Positions 33,274 to 42,203 are shown, counted from the stretch's first letter. The stretch: DNA of 64,000 nucleotides from Oribacterium sp. (GCA_004554245.1 SFND01000007.1:5171-69170); one strand, 5' to 3'. The notes: a model not told the origin generated them from the sequence alone. A program made the numbers and translations.

Positions 33274-33302
33274 ATAATACCACGAACAGGCGTTCATTGC
33301 AA
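33274..33302 (-). promoter_or_regulatory. lexA promoter with overlapping SOS box
   Basis: Read on -, TTGCAA, 17-base spacer, TATTAT. The spacer contains CGAACGCCTGTTCG-like dyad: on +, GAACAGGCGTTC at 33284-33295, matching the Gram-positive LexA box GAACnnnnGTTC perfectly. LexA bound there blocks its own promoter. Confidence 0.9.
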
Positions 33303-33342
33303 GACAAACATAAACATCTGTACTTAGAAATGACGACTGGAT

Positions 33343-33381
33343 GTAACTGTTCAGGCAGGAGCCCAGGATCCTTGCCTTTGA
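33343..33381. repeat. GTAACTGTTCAGGCAGG short repeat
   Basis: GTAACTGTTCAGGCAGGA followed by GGATCCTTGCCTTTGA, an imperfect hairpin of the same kind as 5491-5520, just downstream of the DUF554 gene. Confidence 0.5.
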
Positions 33382-33414
33382 CTTCGCTATAGACCGTCTT
33401 TTCGTGTGGCGCCA

Positions 33415-34149
33415 TCAGAGAATCGGCATGATGACATTGACCCAGAACCAGCTGATCGGCATCACGAGGACCATCGCCGGAATCATATCCGCGGTCGGGA
33501 ACATCTTCACCTTGATCATGCGGAAGCCAGTCGCAAGGAGCAGGATGCCGCCGCAGGCCTTGAAGTCACCGATCATCGCCGGGGTCGTCAGCGGATAGAT
33601 CACGCCTGCGAGTACGTACAGCAGCATGAAAATCACGAACTGCGGAAGCGCGATGAAGGACACGACCGGACCGAGGAGACAGGCGAAAATCATCGCCGTA
33701 AAGATATCGAGGATGGACTTCGCGATGAGGATCGTCTGATCGCCGGTCATGCCGGCCACGATCGACCCATAGATTCCGGTGCCGCTCGCACAGAACAGCA
33801 CGATAATCGTGATCAGCGTCGCACGGAACTCCTCCTCACTGATCGCGGACTCCTTTTTCGGCAGGACCTTCGAAACCACGCCCTCCATCACGGCGCATCC
33901 CTTCGCGATGAGCGCACCGAAATGAATCGCGAGACCGATCGCCGTGCCGACCACCACGGAGAAGATGACCGCCGGCATATTTTCCATGAGCACGATGCTG
34001 CTGATGCCCATCGTCATGGCACAGACGCCGAAGATCATATTCAGATTTTCCTTGAAATCGAGGCTCAGCTTATGGCCGACCAGCGTGCCGACGAGTCCTC
34101 CGATCGCAACCGATAGTACATTGATGATGATTCCTGTAGGCAAGGTCAC
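33415..34149 (-). CDS. DUF554 family membrane protein
   Basis: 244 residues with about six or seven membrane helices and Gly-rich segments. PTGIIINVLSVAIGGLVGTL at the N-terminus and FKACGGILLLATGFR near the C-terminus are typical of DUF554 (YdfK-like). Function unknown; probably a small-solute or ion carrier. The start overlaps the rsfS stop by 4 bases, so the two are translationally coupled. Confidence 0.88.
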   Translation of the reverse strand: MTLPTGIIINVLSVAIGGLVGTLVGHKLSLDFKENLNMIFGVCAMTMGISSIVLMENMPAVIFSVVVGTAIGLAIHFGALIAKGCAVMEGVVSKVLPKKESAISEEEFRATLITIIVLFCASGTGIYGSIVAGMTGDQTILIAKSILDIFTAMIFACLLGPVVSFIALPQFVIFMLLYVLAGVIYPLTTPAMIGDFKACGGILLLATGFRMIKVKMFPTADMIPAMVLVMPISWFWVNVIMPIL

Positions 34150-34499
34150 AGCTCCTCCACTGATACGATCTTCTTTCCATCCGACCAGATGCGCTCGAGG
34201 TCGTAGAAGAGACGCTGCTCCTTATCGAAGATGTGCACGATGATATCGTTGTAGTCGAGGAGGATCCAGCCGCTGTTGGTCACACCCTCACGGCGGCGAA
34301 GCTCGTAGCCGTGCTGTGCCATCTTATCCTCGACCTCGTCGCAGAGTGCATCCACCTGACGGATATTGTCCGCGGTCGCGATCACGAAATAATCCGCGAT
34401 GACCGACACGCCGCCGATGTCCATGATGGAGATGTCCTTGCCCTGCTTCTCCTCGAGTGCAGCGTAGACTACCTTTACCATATCCTTTGAATTACTCAT
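34146..34499 (-). CDS. rsfS: ribosomal silencing factor RsfS
   Basis: 117 residues; binds L14 and blocks subunit joining in starvation. The conserved DIGGVSVIADYFVIATADN and GWILLDYNDIIVHIFD segments identify it. It is the distal member of the nadD-yqeK-rsfS group. Confidence 0.95.
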   Translation of the reverse strand: MSNSKDMVKVVYAALEEKQGKDISIMDIGGVSVIADYFVIATADNIRQVDALCDEVEDKMAQHGYELRRREGVTNSGWILLDYNDIIVHIFDKEQRLFYDLERIWSDGKKIVSVEEL

Positions 34500-34612
34500 T
34501 TCGTTCTCCTTTTTCTAAGGTTTTCTATGTCTGTATAATGCCGGCGGCTGCCCGTGTACCGCTCCGGCTTGCGAAGGCCCGCCACTGTACGAAGCCTCAG
34601 GCTGTCAGCGTA

Positions 34613-35248
34613 TCAATCCGAAACCGTCAGGCCTCTCTCCTGCATCCGTGTGCGGTAGTACTGATAGGTATCGTACGAATCCTTACAGATGTAGCCGCCG
34701 GATGCCTCGAGGTAGTGGATCGTATCGTGATTGATCTCATACACCGCTCGCTCGAGGTCGGTAAATGCGAGCTGCCGGATCTCCGGGAGCCGTGCCGCCT
34801 TATCCCGCCGCGCCTCGATGTAATCCGCCGTAAACACGATGGCCTCCAGAAGGCTCATATCCGGCTTTCCCAGCGTGTGGAAATAAATGGCGGACAGAAT
34901 CTCCGGGTCCTCGATCCCGAAGCAGGTACGGGCGTACGTGGCGCCGTAGACGCTGTGAATCACCTGCGGTGCCCGCAGCATATCCTCCGTCAGCGCCACG
35001 CCGTCCTGCGCGCACGCCTTCAGGAGCTCCTCGTTCGAAAACTGCTTCGCACAGTCATGCACGAGCCCCGCAAGCTCCGCCTGATGGAGATCCACGCCAT
35101 AGCGCATCGCGAGGCAGATACAGGTGAAACTCACACTCAGCGAATGCTCATAGCGCGACGGCTTCAGCATCGTCTGCAGCTTCGCACGGATCTCCAGGAT
35201 GTTCTCCAGATCGGTCTTTCCGTTCCCCGTAGCTATATGATTTCCCAT
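34613..35248 (-). CDS. yqeK: HD-domain nucleotidase YqeK
   Basis: 211 residues. HD metal-site residues: His35 in SRYEHSLSV, His64-Asp65 in GLVHDCAK, and HS/HT later (VIHSVYGA, YFHTLG). The family hydrolyses diadenosine tetraphosphate symmetrically to ADP. The ATG at 35248 follows AAAAGGAG; longer readings upstream run through a hairpin repeat. Between nadD and rsfS as usual. Confidence 0.9.
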   Translation of the reverse strand: MGNHIATGNGKTDLENILEIRAKLQTMLKPSRYEHSLSVSFTCICLAMRYGVDLHQAELAGLVHDCAKQFSNEELLKACAQDGVALTEDMLRAPQVIHSVYGATYARTCFGIEDPEILSAIYFHTLGKPDMSLLEAIVFTADYIEARRDKAARLPEIRQLAFTDLERAVYEINHDTIHYLEASGGYICKDSYDTYQYYRTRMQERGLTVSD

Positions 35249-35276
35249 AGTGCTCCTTTTCGTAAATGTTCTTTCA

Positions 35277-35338
35277 GCTGCCCCGGAGGAACCGGTCTCG
35301 GAGTACTGTGCCCCCATTGCCGGCCCCTCCGGGCAGCG
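35277..35338. repeat. truncated family-2 hairpin
   Basis: GCTGCCCCGGAGG pairs with CCTCCGGGCAGC. The inner right part GGAGTACTGTGCCCCCATTG resembles the CGCAGTACTGTGCTTCTGTTG of the family-2 element at 45901-46132. It appears to be the outer stem only. Confidence 0.6.
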
Positions 35339-35352
35339 CTCTGCACTGAACT

Positions 35353-35973
35353 TCAGCGATACAGCTGATGCGCCTCGATGTACGCCGCGACGGCCGCCGG
35401 CACGAGCGCGGTGATGTCCTCGCCGCGCGCCGCCCGCGCACGGATCTCCGTACTCGAGATATCCATCTCCTCGAACGGAAGCACCGCGACATCCGCGCCA
35501 TAGCACTCCTCGAGATAACGCACCTGCGCCCCGAAGCTCCGCGGCCGGTCCGCATACTCCCGCTCCACCGCCACCAGCGTTGCAAGACGCAGGATCGTCT
35601 CCGGCGCATGCCAGCGCTCGAGCTGGTAGAGGGAGTCCGAGCCGACGATGAAGTAGAAGTGTACGTCCGGATACCGCGCATGCAGTATGGTCAATGTCTC
35701 TGACGTGTAGGTTTCACCGCTCCGTTCTATCTCGAGCCGCGACAGGCGGAAGCCCGGATGACCCTCGATGGCGAGCGCCGTCATCGTCGCACGATCGGCG
35801 GCCGGACTCACCTTCCTGCTGTGCTTCAGGTACGGATCCCCGGCCGGCATGAACCAGACCTCATCGAGCGAGAGCTGAGCCTTCGCACACTCCGCAAGCG
35901 CGATATGCGCCTTATGGATCGGGTCGAAGGTCCCGCCCATGATCCCCACGCGTTTCCTGTTCTCCTTCTCCAT
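35353..35973 (-). CDS. nadD: nicotinate-nucleotide adenylyltransferase
   Basis: NAD biosynthesis, NaMN to NaAD. 206 residues; nucleotidyltransferase motifs GGTFDPIHKAHI near residue 13 and ISSTEIR near residue 165. The ATG at 35973 is preferred (GAGGCAGGC upstream) over a GTG 12 bases earlier. Confidence 0.95.
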   Translation of the reverse strand: MEKENRKRVGIMGGTFDPIHKAHIALAECAKAQLSLDEVWFMPAGDPYLKHSRKVSPAADRATMTALAIEGHPGFRLSRLEIERSGETYTSETLTILHARYPDVHFYFIVGSDSLYQLERWHAPETILRLATLVAVEREYADRPRSFGAQVRYLEECYGADVAVLPFEEMDISSTEIRARAARGEDITALVPAAVAAYIEAHQLYR

Positions 35974-36088
35974 CGCCTGCCTCACTTTCTATCCGCACCC
36001 GGACTGAAATCCAGCTGCACAGCATAAACCATCTGTGCAGCCTGTCCCGTCGTACGCACCCGCGTCCGCAGATGCATCCTCACGGCGA

Positions 36089-36550
36089 TCACTCGCCGTC
36101 AAACTCGTTATCGAACTCCTCGTCGTCTTCCTCGACGAAACGAAGACTGAAACCGCCAGATCTCGCTGCATTCTTCGCATCCGCGATCTCCTGCTTGTGA
36201 CCGGCACGCTTCGTACCCTTCGTCTGCTTCTCGAGCTCTGCCTTCGAGGTCTCGTACTTCCGCTTCTTGAAATCCGGATTCGGCTTATACAGCACGATCT
36301 TCCGACCGATCACCTGTACCACCTCGGACTGTGTACGTCCCGCAAGTGTATACGCGATCTCATTCGCATCATCATCGCAGTTCTTCAGAATATTGATCTT
36401 GATGAGCTCGTTCTTCACGATGTTCTCACGAACCGCATCGATAAACTCCGGTGTCAGGCTGTTCTTACCGATGGAAAGCACCGGCTCGATGGTCATAGCT
36501 GCGCCCTTCAGCTGGGAACGCATCTTACTGTCTCTGATATATTTCTTCAT
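36089..36550 (-). CDS. yhbY: CRM-domain RNA-binding protein YhbY with acidic tail
   Basis: 153 residues. The first ~95 form a CRM domain (MRSQLKGAAMTIEPVLSIGK, VVQVIGRKIVLYK), which binds pre-50S particles. A basic linker and very acidic end (EEDDEEFDNEFDGE) extend it beyond the usual ~97 residues. AGGAG precedes the start. Lies between obgE and nadD. Confidence 0.92.
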   Translation of the reverse strand: MKKYIRDSKMRSQLKGAAMTIEPVLSIGKNSLTPEFIDAVRENIVKNELIKINILKNCDDDANEIAYTLAGRTQSEVVQVIGRKIVLYKPNPDFKKRKYETSKAELEKQTKGTKRAGHKQEIADAKNAARSGGFSLRFVEEDDEEFDNEFDGE

Positions 36551-36645
36551 TTTATTCTCCTGTGTTCAACGATTTCACCTTCCCATGCCCCGGATCAGAC
36601 TCCTCGACCGCTGCGTCCGGTGAAACCGTACATCTCTGTTCCCGC

Positions 36646-38112
36646 TTAGTTCTCTGTGTCATCCTCGTCGCTGAGCTCGAGGGCCTCTGCGTAGTCGTCC
36701 TCGTTACCCTCGTCGTAGCCAATACCTTCGTCCTCGACCTCGTCACCCTTCTCCGCATGTCGCTTCGGGAAGGCCAGATCGATGGCCGACTGGAGGTCGC
36801 CCTCCTCATACGCATCGGTATCATAGAACTCGAAGGTATGACCATAGATCTTGATGGTATCGCCCTCCTGGATGCCCATCTTCTTCAGCTTCCGGATGAT
36901 GCCCTGATCCACCAGGAACTGCTGGAAGAACTCGAAGCCCTTCTCTGCCTGCAGGTTCGTATAGCCGAGCATCTTCTCGATCTTCGGACCCTCGACGGAG
37001 TAGGTATCCGCATTCAGCTTCTTGAACTCGATGGCGAGCTGCTCCTTATGACCGAGCGTCTCGAGATCGACCTCGCTCTCATAGACCTCCGTCTTCTCCG
37101 CACCCGCTGCCTCGACATAGGTCCAGGCGGCCTCGAGCAGATCGCGAAGACCAGTATTCGTCGCTGCAGAAATTGCAAAGACCTTCACGCCCTGTGGCTC
37201 GTAGATCTCCTTGATGCGCGTGAGTGCACAGTCCGTCCCCTGCTCATCGATGATGAGATCCGTCTTATTGCATGCGATGATCATCGGCTTCTGGAGAATC
37301 CGCGGATCATACTTCGCGATCTCATCATTGATCGTCCGAATATCCTCGACCGGATCTCTGCCCTCCGAGCCGGAAGCATCGACCACGTGGATCAGCACCT
37401 TACAACGCTCGATATGACGCAGGAACTCGTGACCGAGGCCGACCCCCTCCGAGGCACCCTCGATGAGACCCGGAATGTCCGCCATGACGAAGCTGCGGTC
37501 GCCCTTCAGGCCGACCACACCGAGATGCGGCGTCAGCGTCGTGAAGTGATAGTTCGCGATCTCCGGACGCGCATTACTGCACATCGAAAGAATCGTCGAC
37601 TTACCCACGTTCGGAAGACCGACGAGACCGACATCCGCGATCACACGAAGCTCCATCTGTACCCAGAGCTCACGGGAATCCTGACCCGGCTGCGCGAACT
37701 TCGGTGCCTGCATGGCCGGTGTCGCGAAATGCATATTACCGAGACCGCCCTTACCGCCCTTCAGCAGAACCATACGCTGGTTCTCGCCGGACATATCCGC
37801 GATGATCTTCTTCGTCTCGAAATCACGAATGATCGTTCCCTCCGGAACACGGATCACCAGATCCTTACCATTCTTACCATGCATACGCTTTCCGCCGCCT
37901 TCTTCACCCGGCGTCGCGATATACTTCTGACGATTACGGAAATCCTCGAGCGTATTCAGCCCCTTATCCACCTCGACGATGATATCACCGCCCTTACCGC
38001 CATCACCACCATCCGGACCACCCGCCGGCACGTACAGCTCACGACGGAACGACACATGACCATTTCCGCCCTTACCACTCTTGATGAAAACCTTTGCAAT
38101 ATCTGCAAACAT
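36646..38112 (-). CDS. obgE: GTPase ObgE/CgtA
   Basis: Ribosome assembly and stress GTPase. 488 residues: Gly-rich Obg fold (1-158, KSGKGGNGHVSFRRE), G domain with GLPNVGKST, DIPGLIEGA and NKTD, then the OCT domain of Gram-positive Obg (about 345-430) and an acidic tail (EDEGIGYDEGNEDDYAEA). The ATG at 38112 follows AAAGGAG; the longer frame begins in the upstream repeat. Confidence 0.96.
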   Translation of the reverse strand: MFADIAKVFIKSGKGGNGHVSFRRELYVPAGGPDGGDGGKGGDIIVEVDKGLNTLEDFRNRQKYIATPGEEGGGKRMHGKNGKDLVIRVPEGTIIRDFETKKIIADMSGENQRMVLLKGGKGGLGNMHFATPAMQAPKFAQPGQDSRELWVQMELRVIADVGLVGLPNVGKSTILSMCSNARPEIANYHFTTLTPHLGVVGLKGDRSFVMADIPGLIEGASEGVGLGHEFLRHIERCKVLIHVVDASGSEGRDPVEDIRTINDEIAKYDPRILQKPMIIACNKTDLIIDEQGTDCALTRIKEIYEPQGVKVFAISAATNTGLRDLLEAAWTYVEAAGAEKTEVYESEVDLETLGHKEQLAIEFKKLNADTYSVEGPKIEKMLGYTNLQAEKGFEFFQQFLVDQGIIRKLKKMGIQEGDTIKIYGHTFEFYDTDAYEEGDLQSAIDLAFPKRHAEKGDEVEDEGIGYDEGNEDDYAEALELSDEDDTEN

Positions 38113-38225
38113 AGAATCTTTCTCCTTTCCCGACTGTATCCTAGCGCCAGCTACAGAAGCCGTCGCTAACAACCGGAGAGCCATTAATATAACAGTTACA
38201 TTATATACTATGTATTCACAAAACA

Positions 38226-38385
38226 GAAGCCGAAGCATGGCGGGCACTAGCTTGCGCATTCAAAGAACAGGTTCTGCTTTATGGTCCGTGTTCTGGCATA
38301 CAGCTTGCTGCTATGACAGACGCGAACCATAAAGCAGGTTCTGTACTTTGAACTAAGTGAGCAGTGCCCACCATGTTCGGCTTCG
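38226..38385 (-). repeat. family-1 structured hairpin element, copy 3
   Basis: Oriented on - like the genes around it. Outer arms GAAGCCGAA/TTCGGCTTC and GGGCACT/AGTGCCC; conserved arms AGTTCAAAGTACAGAACC and GAACCTGTTCTTTGAA (read on -); middle stem GGTTC/GAACC plus TTTATGG/CCATAAA; inner stem CTGTCATAGCAG/CTGTATGCCAG closing on a CAAG loop. It lies between rpmA and obgE. Confidence 0.8.
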
Positions 38386-38407
38386 TACGGAACATAATAT
38401 AGGTAGC

Positions 38408-38441
38408 AAAAACCCTGTACTGAAGATTCAGTACAGGGTTT
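38408..38441 (-). terminator. terminator after rpmA
   Basis: AAACCCTGTACTGA/TCAGTACAGGGTTT, with TTTTT on the - strand exit side. Confidence 0.9.
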
Positions 38442-38466
38442 GATTCTTGTAGAAGCGCTCAGTAAA

Positions 38467-38730
38467 TTACTCAGCATCCACTGGCATAACGGAAACCTGC
38501 TTCTTGTCTCTGCCGAGGCGGCCGAACTTAACGACGCCATCAACCTTTGCAAAAAGAGTGTAGTCATTGCCGAGACCTACATTAAGACCCGGGTGAATTC
38601 TTGTTCCGTTCTGCTTGTAAAGAACATTGCCAGCCTTTACGAACTGACCATCTGCTCTCTTCTGTCCAAGTCTCTTGGACTCCGAATCTCTACCATTCTT
38701 GGTAGAGCCCATACCTTTATGATGAGCCAT
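38467..38730 (-). CDS. rpmA: 50S ribosomal protein L27 (no cleavable extension)
   Basis: 87 residues. STKNGRDSESKRLGQKR and HPGLNVGLGNDYTLFA identify L27. The N-terminus is MAHHKGMGST, directly the mature form that reaches the peptidyl transferase centre. Most Firmicutes encode an extra MLxLNLQFFA-type leader removed by the Prp protease, whose gene sits between rplU and rpmA. Here there is no leader and only 25 bases between the genes. GGAGG precedes the start. Confidence 0.96.
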   Translation of the reverse strand: MAHHKGMGSTKNGRDSESKRLGQKRADGQFVKAGNVLYKQNGTRIHPGLNVGLGNDYTLFAKVDGVVKFGRLGRDKKQVSVMPVDAE

Positions 38731-38755
38731 GATTATCCTCCAAAAAACAAACTGA

Positions 38756-39061
38756 TTAGCCGATAGAATCGATCTTTACTTCTGTAAAGAGCTGTCTGTG
38801 ACCATTCTTCTTATGGTATCCAGACTTTCTCTTGTACTTGTAAACGATCACCTTCTTGGCCTTGCCATTCTTAGTTACAGTGGCAGATACCTTAGCACCA
38901 TCAACGACCGGTGTACCGATCTTCATAGCGCCATCATTAAGAACAAGCACCTGATCGAAAGTAACCTTGTCGCCTTCCTTTACATCAAGCTTCTCAACTC
39001 TAATGATATCGCCTTCGCTTACCTTGTACTGCTTTCCACCTGTAAGGATTACTGCATACAT
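38756..39061 (-). CDS. rplU: 50S ribosomal protein L21
   Basis: 101 residues, MYAVILTGGKQYKVSEGD onward; binds 23S rRNA. The ATG at 39061 follows AAGGAGG. It heads the rplU-rpmA-(obgE) unit. The 85-base leader between promoter and gene has a GTGTG/CACCAC hairpin that could be an L21 leader; not established here. Confidence 0.96.
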   Translation of the reverse strand: MYAVILTGGKQYKVSEGDIIRVEKLDVKEGDKVTFDQVLVLNDGAMKIGTPVVDGAKVSATVTKNGKAKKVIVYKYKRKSGYHKKNGHRQLFTEVKIDSIG

Positions 39062-39146
39062 TACGAGGGTCCTCCTTTTTATCATTACTCGCTGGCTTCG
39101 GTGGTGTTTTCACACACTTCTACCTCGCCACGCGGCATACTCATAT

Positions 39147-39175
39147 AAATTACTCTTCCATACTCGATTTGTCAA
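39147..39175 (-). promoter_or_regulatory. promoter of rplU-rpmA
   Basis: On -, TTGACA (39175-39170), 17-base spacer, TAATTT (39152-39147). Confidence 0.8.
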
Positions 39176-39214
39176 TAAGTTTTGCAAAATTTATTTCACA
39201 AGGCTCGACCCTTT

Positions 39215-39267
39215 GTAACCGTTCAGACAGGGAGGGAACCGGAGGGCCCCATCATCTGAACGGTTAC
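39215..39267. repeat. GTAACCGTTCAGA inverted repeat
   Basis: GTAACCGTTCAGA and TCTGAACGGTTAC form a perfect 13-base stem around GGGAACCGGAGGGCCCC. It lies just after the NlpC/P60 gene stop, and is a member of the GTTCAGRCAGG group. It may end that transcript, though no T-run follows. Confidence 0.65.
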
Positions 39268-39279
39268 GTCCTCCGGGCC

Positions 39280-42075
39280 TTAATCGATCAACTTCCGATA
39301 GTACGGATAGTTCGCCGTCACCTCACTCACCGATACGTTATTCGCGCCGGAATTCTCATGGATGACGATCATGTTTCCGTTGCCGGCCCACTGCAGGAAC
39401 ATCACGACATGCGAGTCCGCGCCGACACGGACGATGATATCGCCCGGCTGCAGCTCCGATCGTCGGATCTTCTGTCCCTCACCGATGAGCGTCGCCGTAC
39501 TGCTCGCACCGTTCAGCCGGTTCCCGATCGCCGACCAGTAGACCCACTGTACCCAACCGGAGCAGTCAAGCCCCCGCAGTACACGGCCCTTATAGTCCGC
39601 TTCGATGACACGACCGAAGCCGTTCTTCTCATAGCTCGCCGCACTCGCCTTTCCGCCCCAGTAATACGGGATCTTGCCGACCGACGAAAGCGCAAATTTG
39701 ATAACCGCCTTCCGCGCCTCTGAAATATCGTCCGGCAGCGAGGACAGGTACTTCGAGATCTCCTCCTCTGTCAGCGGCTGCTTCGGATTGATGGTCGAGA
39801 TCGAGAGACCATAGGTCTTGAACCAGTCCTGCGAAATCAGCTTCTGCACATAGCCCATCTGCTCCTCGGTCCAGCCGTTCCAGCCGTTCCGCGCGAGCGC
39901 TGCATCGAGGCTCTTCGTCGCCTCGTTTTCGTCCTGATCATCCGCCGAGAGCGCCACCATGCGGAGGCCCTTCGCATCCTCGAAGCCGTAGATCGTCACC
40001 TTCACATAGAGGTCCACATGCCCCGGACAGTAGTTCTTGCTCTTGACATCGGTCTCCGTGTTCGCGCTCTGCTTCTCCTCTTCGGCTGCGAGGCTCTGCT
40101 GCACGAGCTGGCGAAGCGTATTCTCGTCCATGTTCTTGAGCTGCTCCCCCGTGAAGGTACCAATCACGGTCTGCGCGCTGTCGGCTGATGCAGTCGTCGA
40201 CTGAACGTCACCACCCACACTGCTGTTCGTGTCCGCTGCGGTTGTCGCCTGCTTATTCACCTCATCGATGCCCTTACCGGCCTCATAGCCTGCATAGCGC
40301 TTCTTTTTCTGTCCGTTCTCGTCCGTCTCGTACGTCGTATCCTCGGTACTCGTCGGCGTCGTCTGAGAAACGGCAGCCTGCGTCTCACTCGCTTCGGTCG
40401 AAACCGCTGCTGTCTCCGGCACCGCACTCGCGGCTGCAGTATCACTGTCTCCGAAGACCAGCATGCTGCTGGTCAGGGAAGCTGCTGCACGCGCGTTTTT
40501 CTGCGCCTCCGCATACTCCCTCGCCGTACCATAGCTGCCCGGCGCACCATAGTGAACGCCATCCAGTGATGCTAGCGTCTCCTGCGCGGCCTGTGCCATC
40601 GTGCCTGCCGTTCCATAGCTGTCCGGCGTACCATAGTGAACGCCATCCAGCGATGCCAGCGTCTCCTGCGCGGCCTGCGCCATCGTGCCCGCCGTTCCAT
40701 CGGTATCCGAAGTGTCGAGGTTACCCAGCTCCCGAAGTGATTTCAGTCCGGAGAGTAAACCGGAGCGACCGGTCGTAGCGCCCTGTGTGCTGCGCGTCGA
40801 CATCTTCTTCACCGGCTTCATCGCCCCGAGCACCAGCATGCCACTGTTGCCGGACGCGGCCTGCGTCTGTGCGGCTGCCGCCTGGGTCTGGGACTGGGTC
40901 GGTGCAGCAGTCTGTGCCGGTGCTGCCGTCTGTGCGACTGCCTGCGTCTGGGCTTCCGTCGAGGCCACCGCACTCTCCGGCACACTCGTCACTGCACTCT
41001 GGCTGCCTGCGCTTCCGCTGCCGCTGCCATCCGAGTGAAAGATGATCCCCTTGCCGCCGGCATTGCCCTCGGCGTCGGTCTGGGTTTCATAGTTCTTCAT
41101 CTCCGCCGTCGTCGTGGTGCTGTCACCCGTCAGATTCAGTACCTGCTGGTTCTCAGCGGAAATCGCCGCGCTGCCCGCGGACAGTGCGTCCTGCGTGAGG
41201 AGTCCCTCGCTCCGGTTCGTCGCCGCCTGAAGCTGCAGCTTCAGCGCAGCCAGTGCCTCCTCGACCTTCTTCGCATCATCCGCCTCTTCCTTCGCCGTCC
41301 GGTTGATACAGCCGCTGTCGTAGTAGACCTTGCCGATGCTGATCGTGTAGCTTCTGGACTTGCTGTACAGCTCCTCACAGTACTTCTCGAAGGTATCGAC
41401 GTCGAGGTAGTTGTGTGCGTAGCAGTACACGGACGCCATCGCCATGATGTCCTTGACGTTCGAGTACTCGTTCACCTGCTCGCCATCTGCGTTGTAGAAG
41501 GAGACATTGACATTTTTAAAGTTCGGGATGTACCAGGTCGAGGCATCATTCGGATCCTGCCCGCCGGCGTTCGGGTTATACTTACCCATGACGCGGCTTG
41601 AGCTCACGCCGAGGCGCTTCGCGAGATTGAGTGGCGAAACGCCCGCCTCATCGTAGATCTTCGCCAGGTACTCGTTATCCGCCGTCATCAGCTTCTGGTA
41701 CACCTCACCGGCGTAGCTGTGGATGGTATCGCTGGTATCCGCGCCGTCGCGGTAGAAGTACGCGAGGTTCAGCTTATCCGGCGCCGGCTGGAACTGCGAC
41801 GCGCTCTCGCTGTCCATGAGGTTCGCGAGGGAGGAACGCAGCCCACCGAAATTGAGGCCGTTCGCCTTCGGCAGCTCGCTGAGCGTGGCCAATGTTTCCT
41901 CCTCGACGACAGTCTCGGCCTCTGTTTCTGCAGCCGCCGTCTCTGCCGGTGCAGCGCCGTAGTGCTGCGCCGCGATGGACACAACAAGACCGGCAGCCAG
42001 TAAAACTGCTGTGGCTGCCGTCTGCTTTTTATTCATATGTAAATGGAAATCTTTAATTTTCATAGGCTTCATCAT
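39280..42075 (-). CDS. large secreted NlpC/P60 cell-wall hydrolase
   Basis: 931 residues. N-terminal membrane/signal segment (about 15-38, TAATAVLLAAGLVVSIAAQ). A middle region of unknown fold (90-270) is followed by a long Ala/Gln/Thr/Ser-rich part. This includes two near-identical 28-residue units (GTAGTMAQAAQETLASLDGV...) around residues 460-515. The C-terminal domain (about 795-931) is NlpC/P60: catalytic Cys in RGLDCSGWVQWVYW and His in ADSHVVMFLQ, expected to cut peptidoglycan stem peptides. The start is uncertain (ATGs at 42075, 42072, 42063 and 42036, none with a good ribosome site). Flanked by repeats on both sides. Confidence 0.85.
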   Translation of the reverse strand: MMKPMKIKDFHLHMNKKQTAATAVLLAAGLVVSIAAQHYGAAPAETAAAETEAETVVEEETLATLSELPKANGLNFGGLRSSLANLMDSESASQFQPAPDKLNLAYFYRDGADTSDTIHSYAGEVYQKLMTADNEYLAKIYDEAGVSPLNLAKRLGVSSSRVMGKYNPNAGGQDPNDASTWYIPNFKNVNVSFYNADGEQVNEYSNVKDIMAMASVYCYAHNYLDVDTFEKYCEELYSKSRSYTISIGKVYYDSGCINRTAKEEADDAKKVEEALAALKLQLQAATNRSEGLLTQDALSAGSAAISAENQQVLNLTGDSTTTTAEMKNYETQTDAEGNAGGKGIIFHSDGSGSGSAGSQSAVTSVPESAVASTEAQTQAVAQTAAPAQTAAPTQSQTQAAAAQTQAASGNSGMLVLGAMKPVKKMSTRSTQGATTGRSGLLSGLKSLRELGNLDTSDTDGTAGTMAQAAQETLASLDGVHYGTPDSYGTAGTMAQAAQETLASLDGVHYGAPGSYGTAREYAEAQKNARAAASLTSSMLVFGDSDTAAASAVPETAAVSTEASETQAAVSQTTPTSTEDTTYETDENGQKKKRYAGYEAGKGIDEVNKQATTAADTNSSVGGDVQSTTASADSAQTVIGTFTGEQLKNMDENTLRQLVQQSLAAEEEKQSANTETDVKSKNYCPGHVDLYVKVTIYGFEDAKGLRMVALSADDQDENEATKSLDAALARNGWNGWTEEQMGYVQKLISQDWFKTYGLSISTINPKQPLTEEEISKYLSSLPDDISEARKAVIKFALSSVGKIPYYWGGKASAASYEKNGFGRVIEADYKGRVLRGLDCSGWVQWVYWSAIGNRLNGASSTATLIGEGQKIRRSELQPGDIIVRVGADSHVVMFLQWAGNGNMIVIHENSGANNVSVSEVTANYPYYRKLID

Positions 42076-42175
42076 AGCACAGCTCAGCGCCCGAATATTT
42101 TAATTTTTCGTGAATTTACGCGCAACCGTTGTAACAGTTCAGCCGGGGGGACTTCTTCACACGGCTGATTTTTAC

Positions 42176-42203
42176 GAGACGCTTATACCGAGCGTCTCTT
42201 TTT
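42176..42203 (+). terminator. terminator-like hairpin at the edge of the foldback element
   Basis: GAGACGC/GCGTCTC followed by TTTTT. There is no + gene upstream in the near region, so it may mark the element boundary. Confidence 0.5.

Noticed and set aside
33406..34116. 236-codon frame on + over the DUF554 gene
   Set aside because: Extremely Arg/Asp/His-rich shadow of a membrane protein gene on the other strand.
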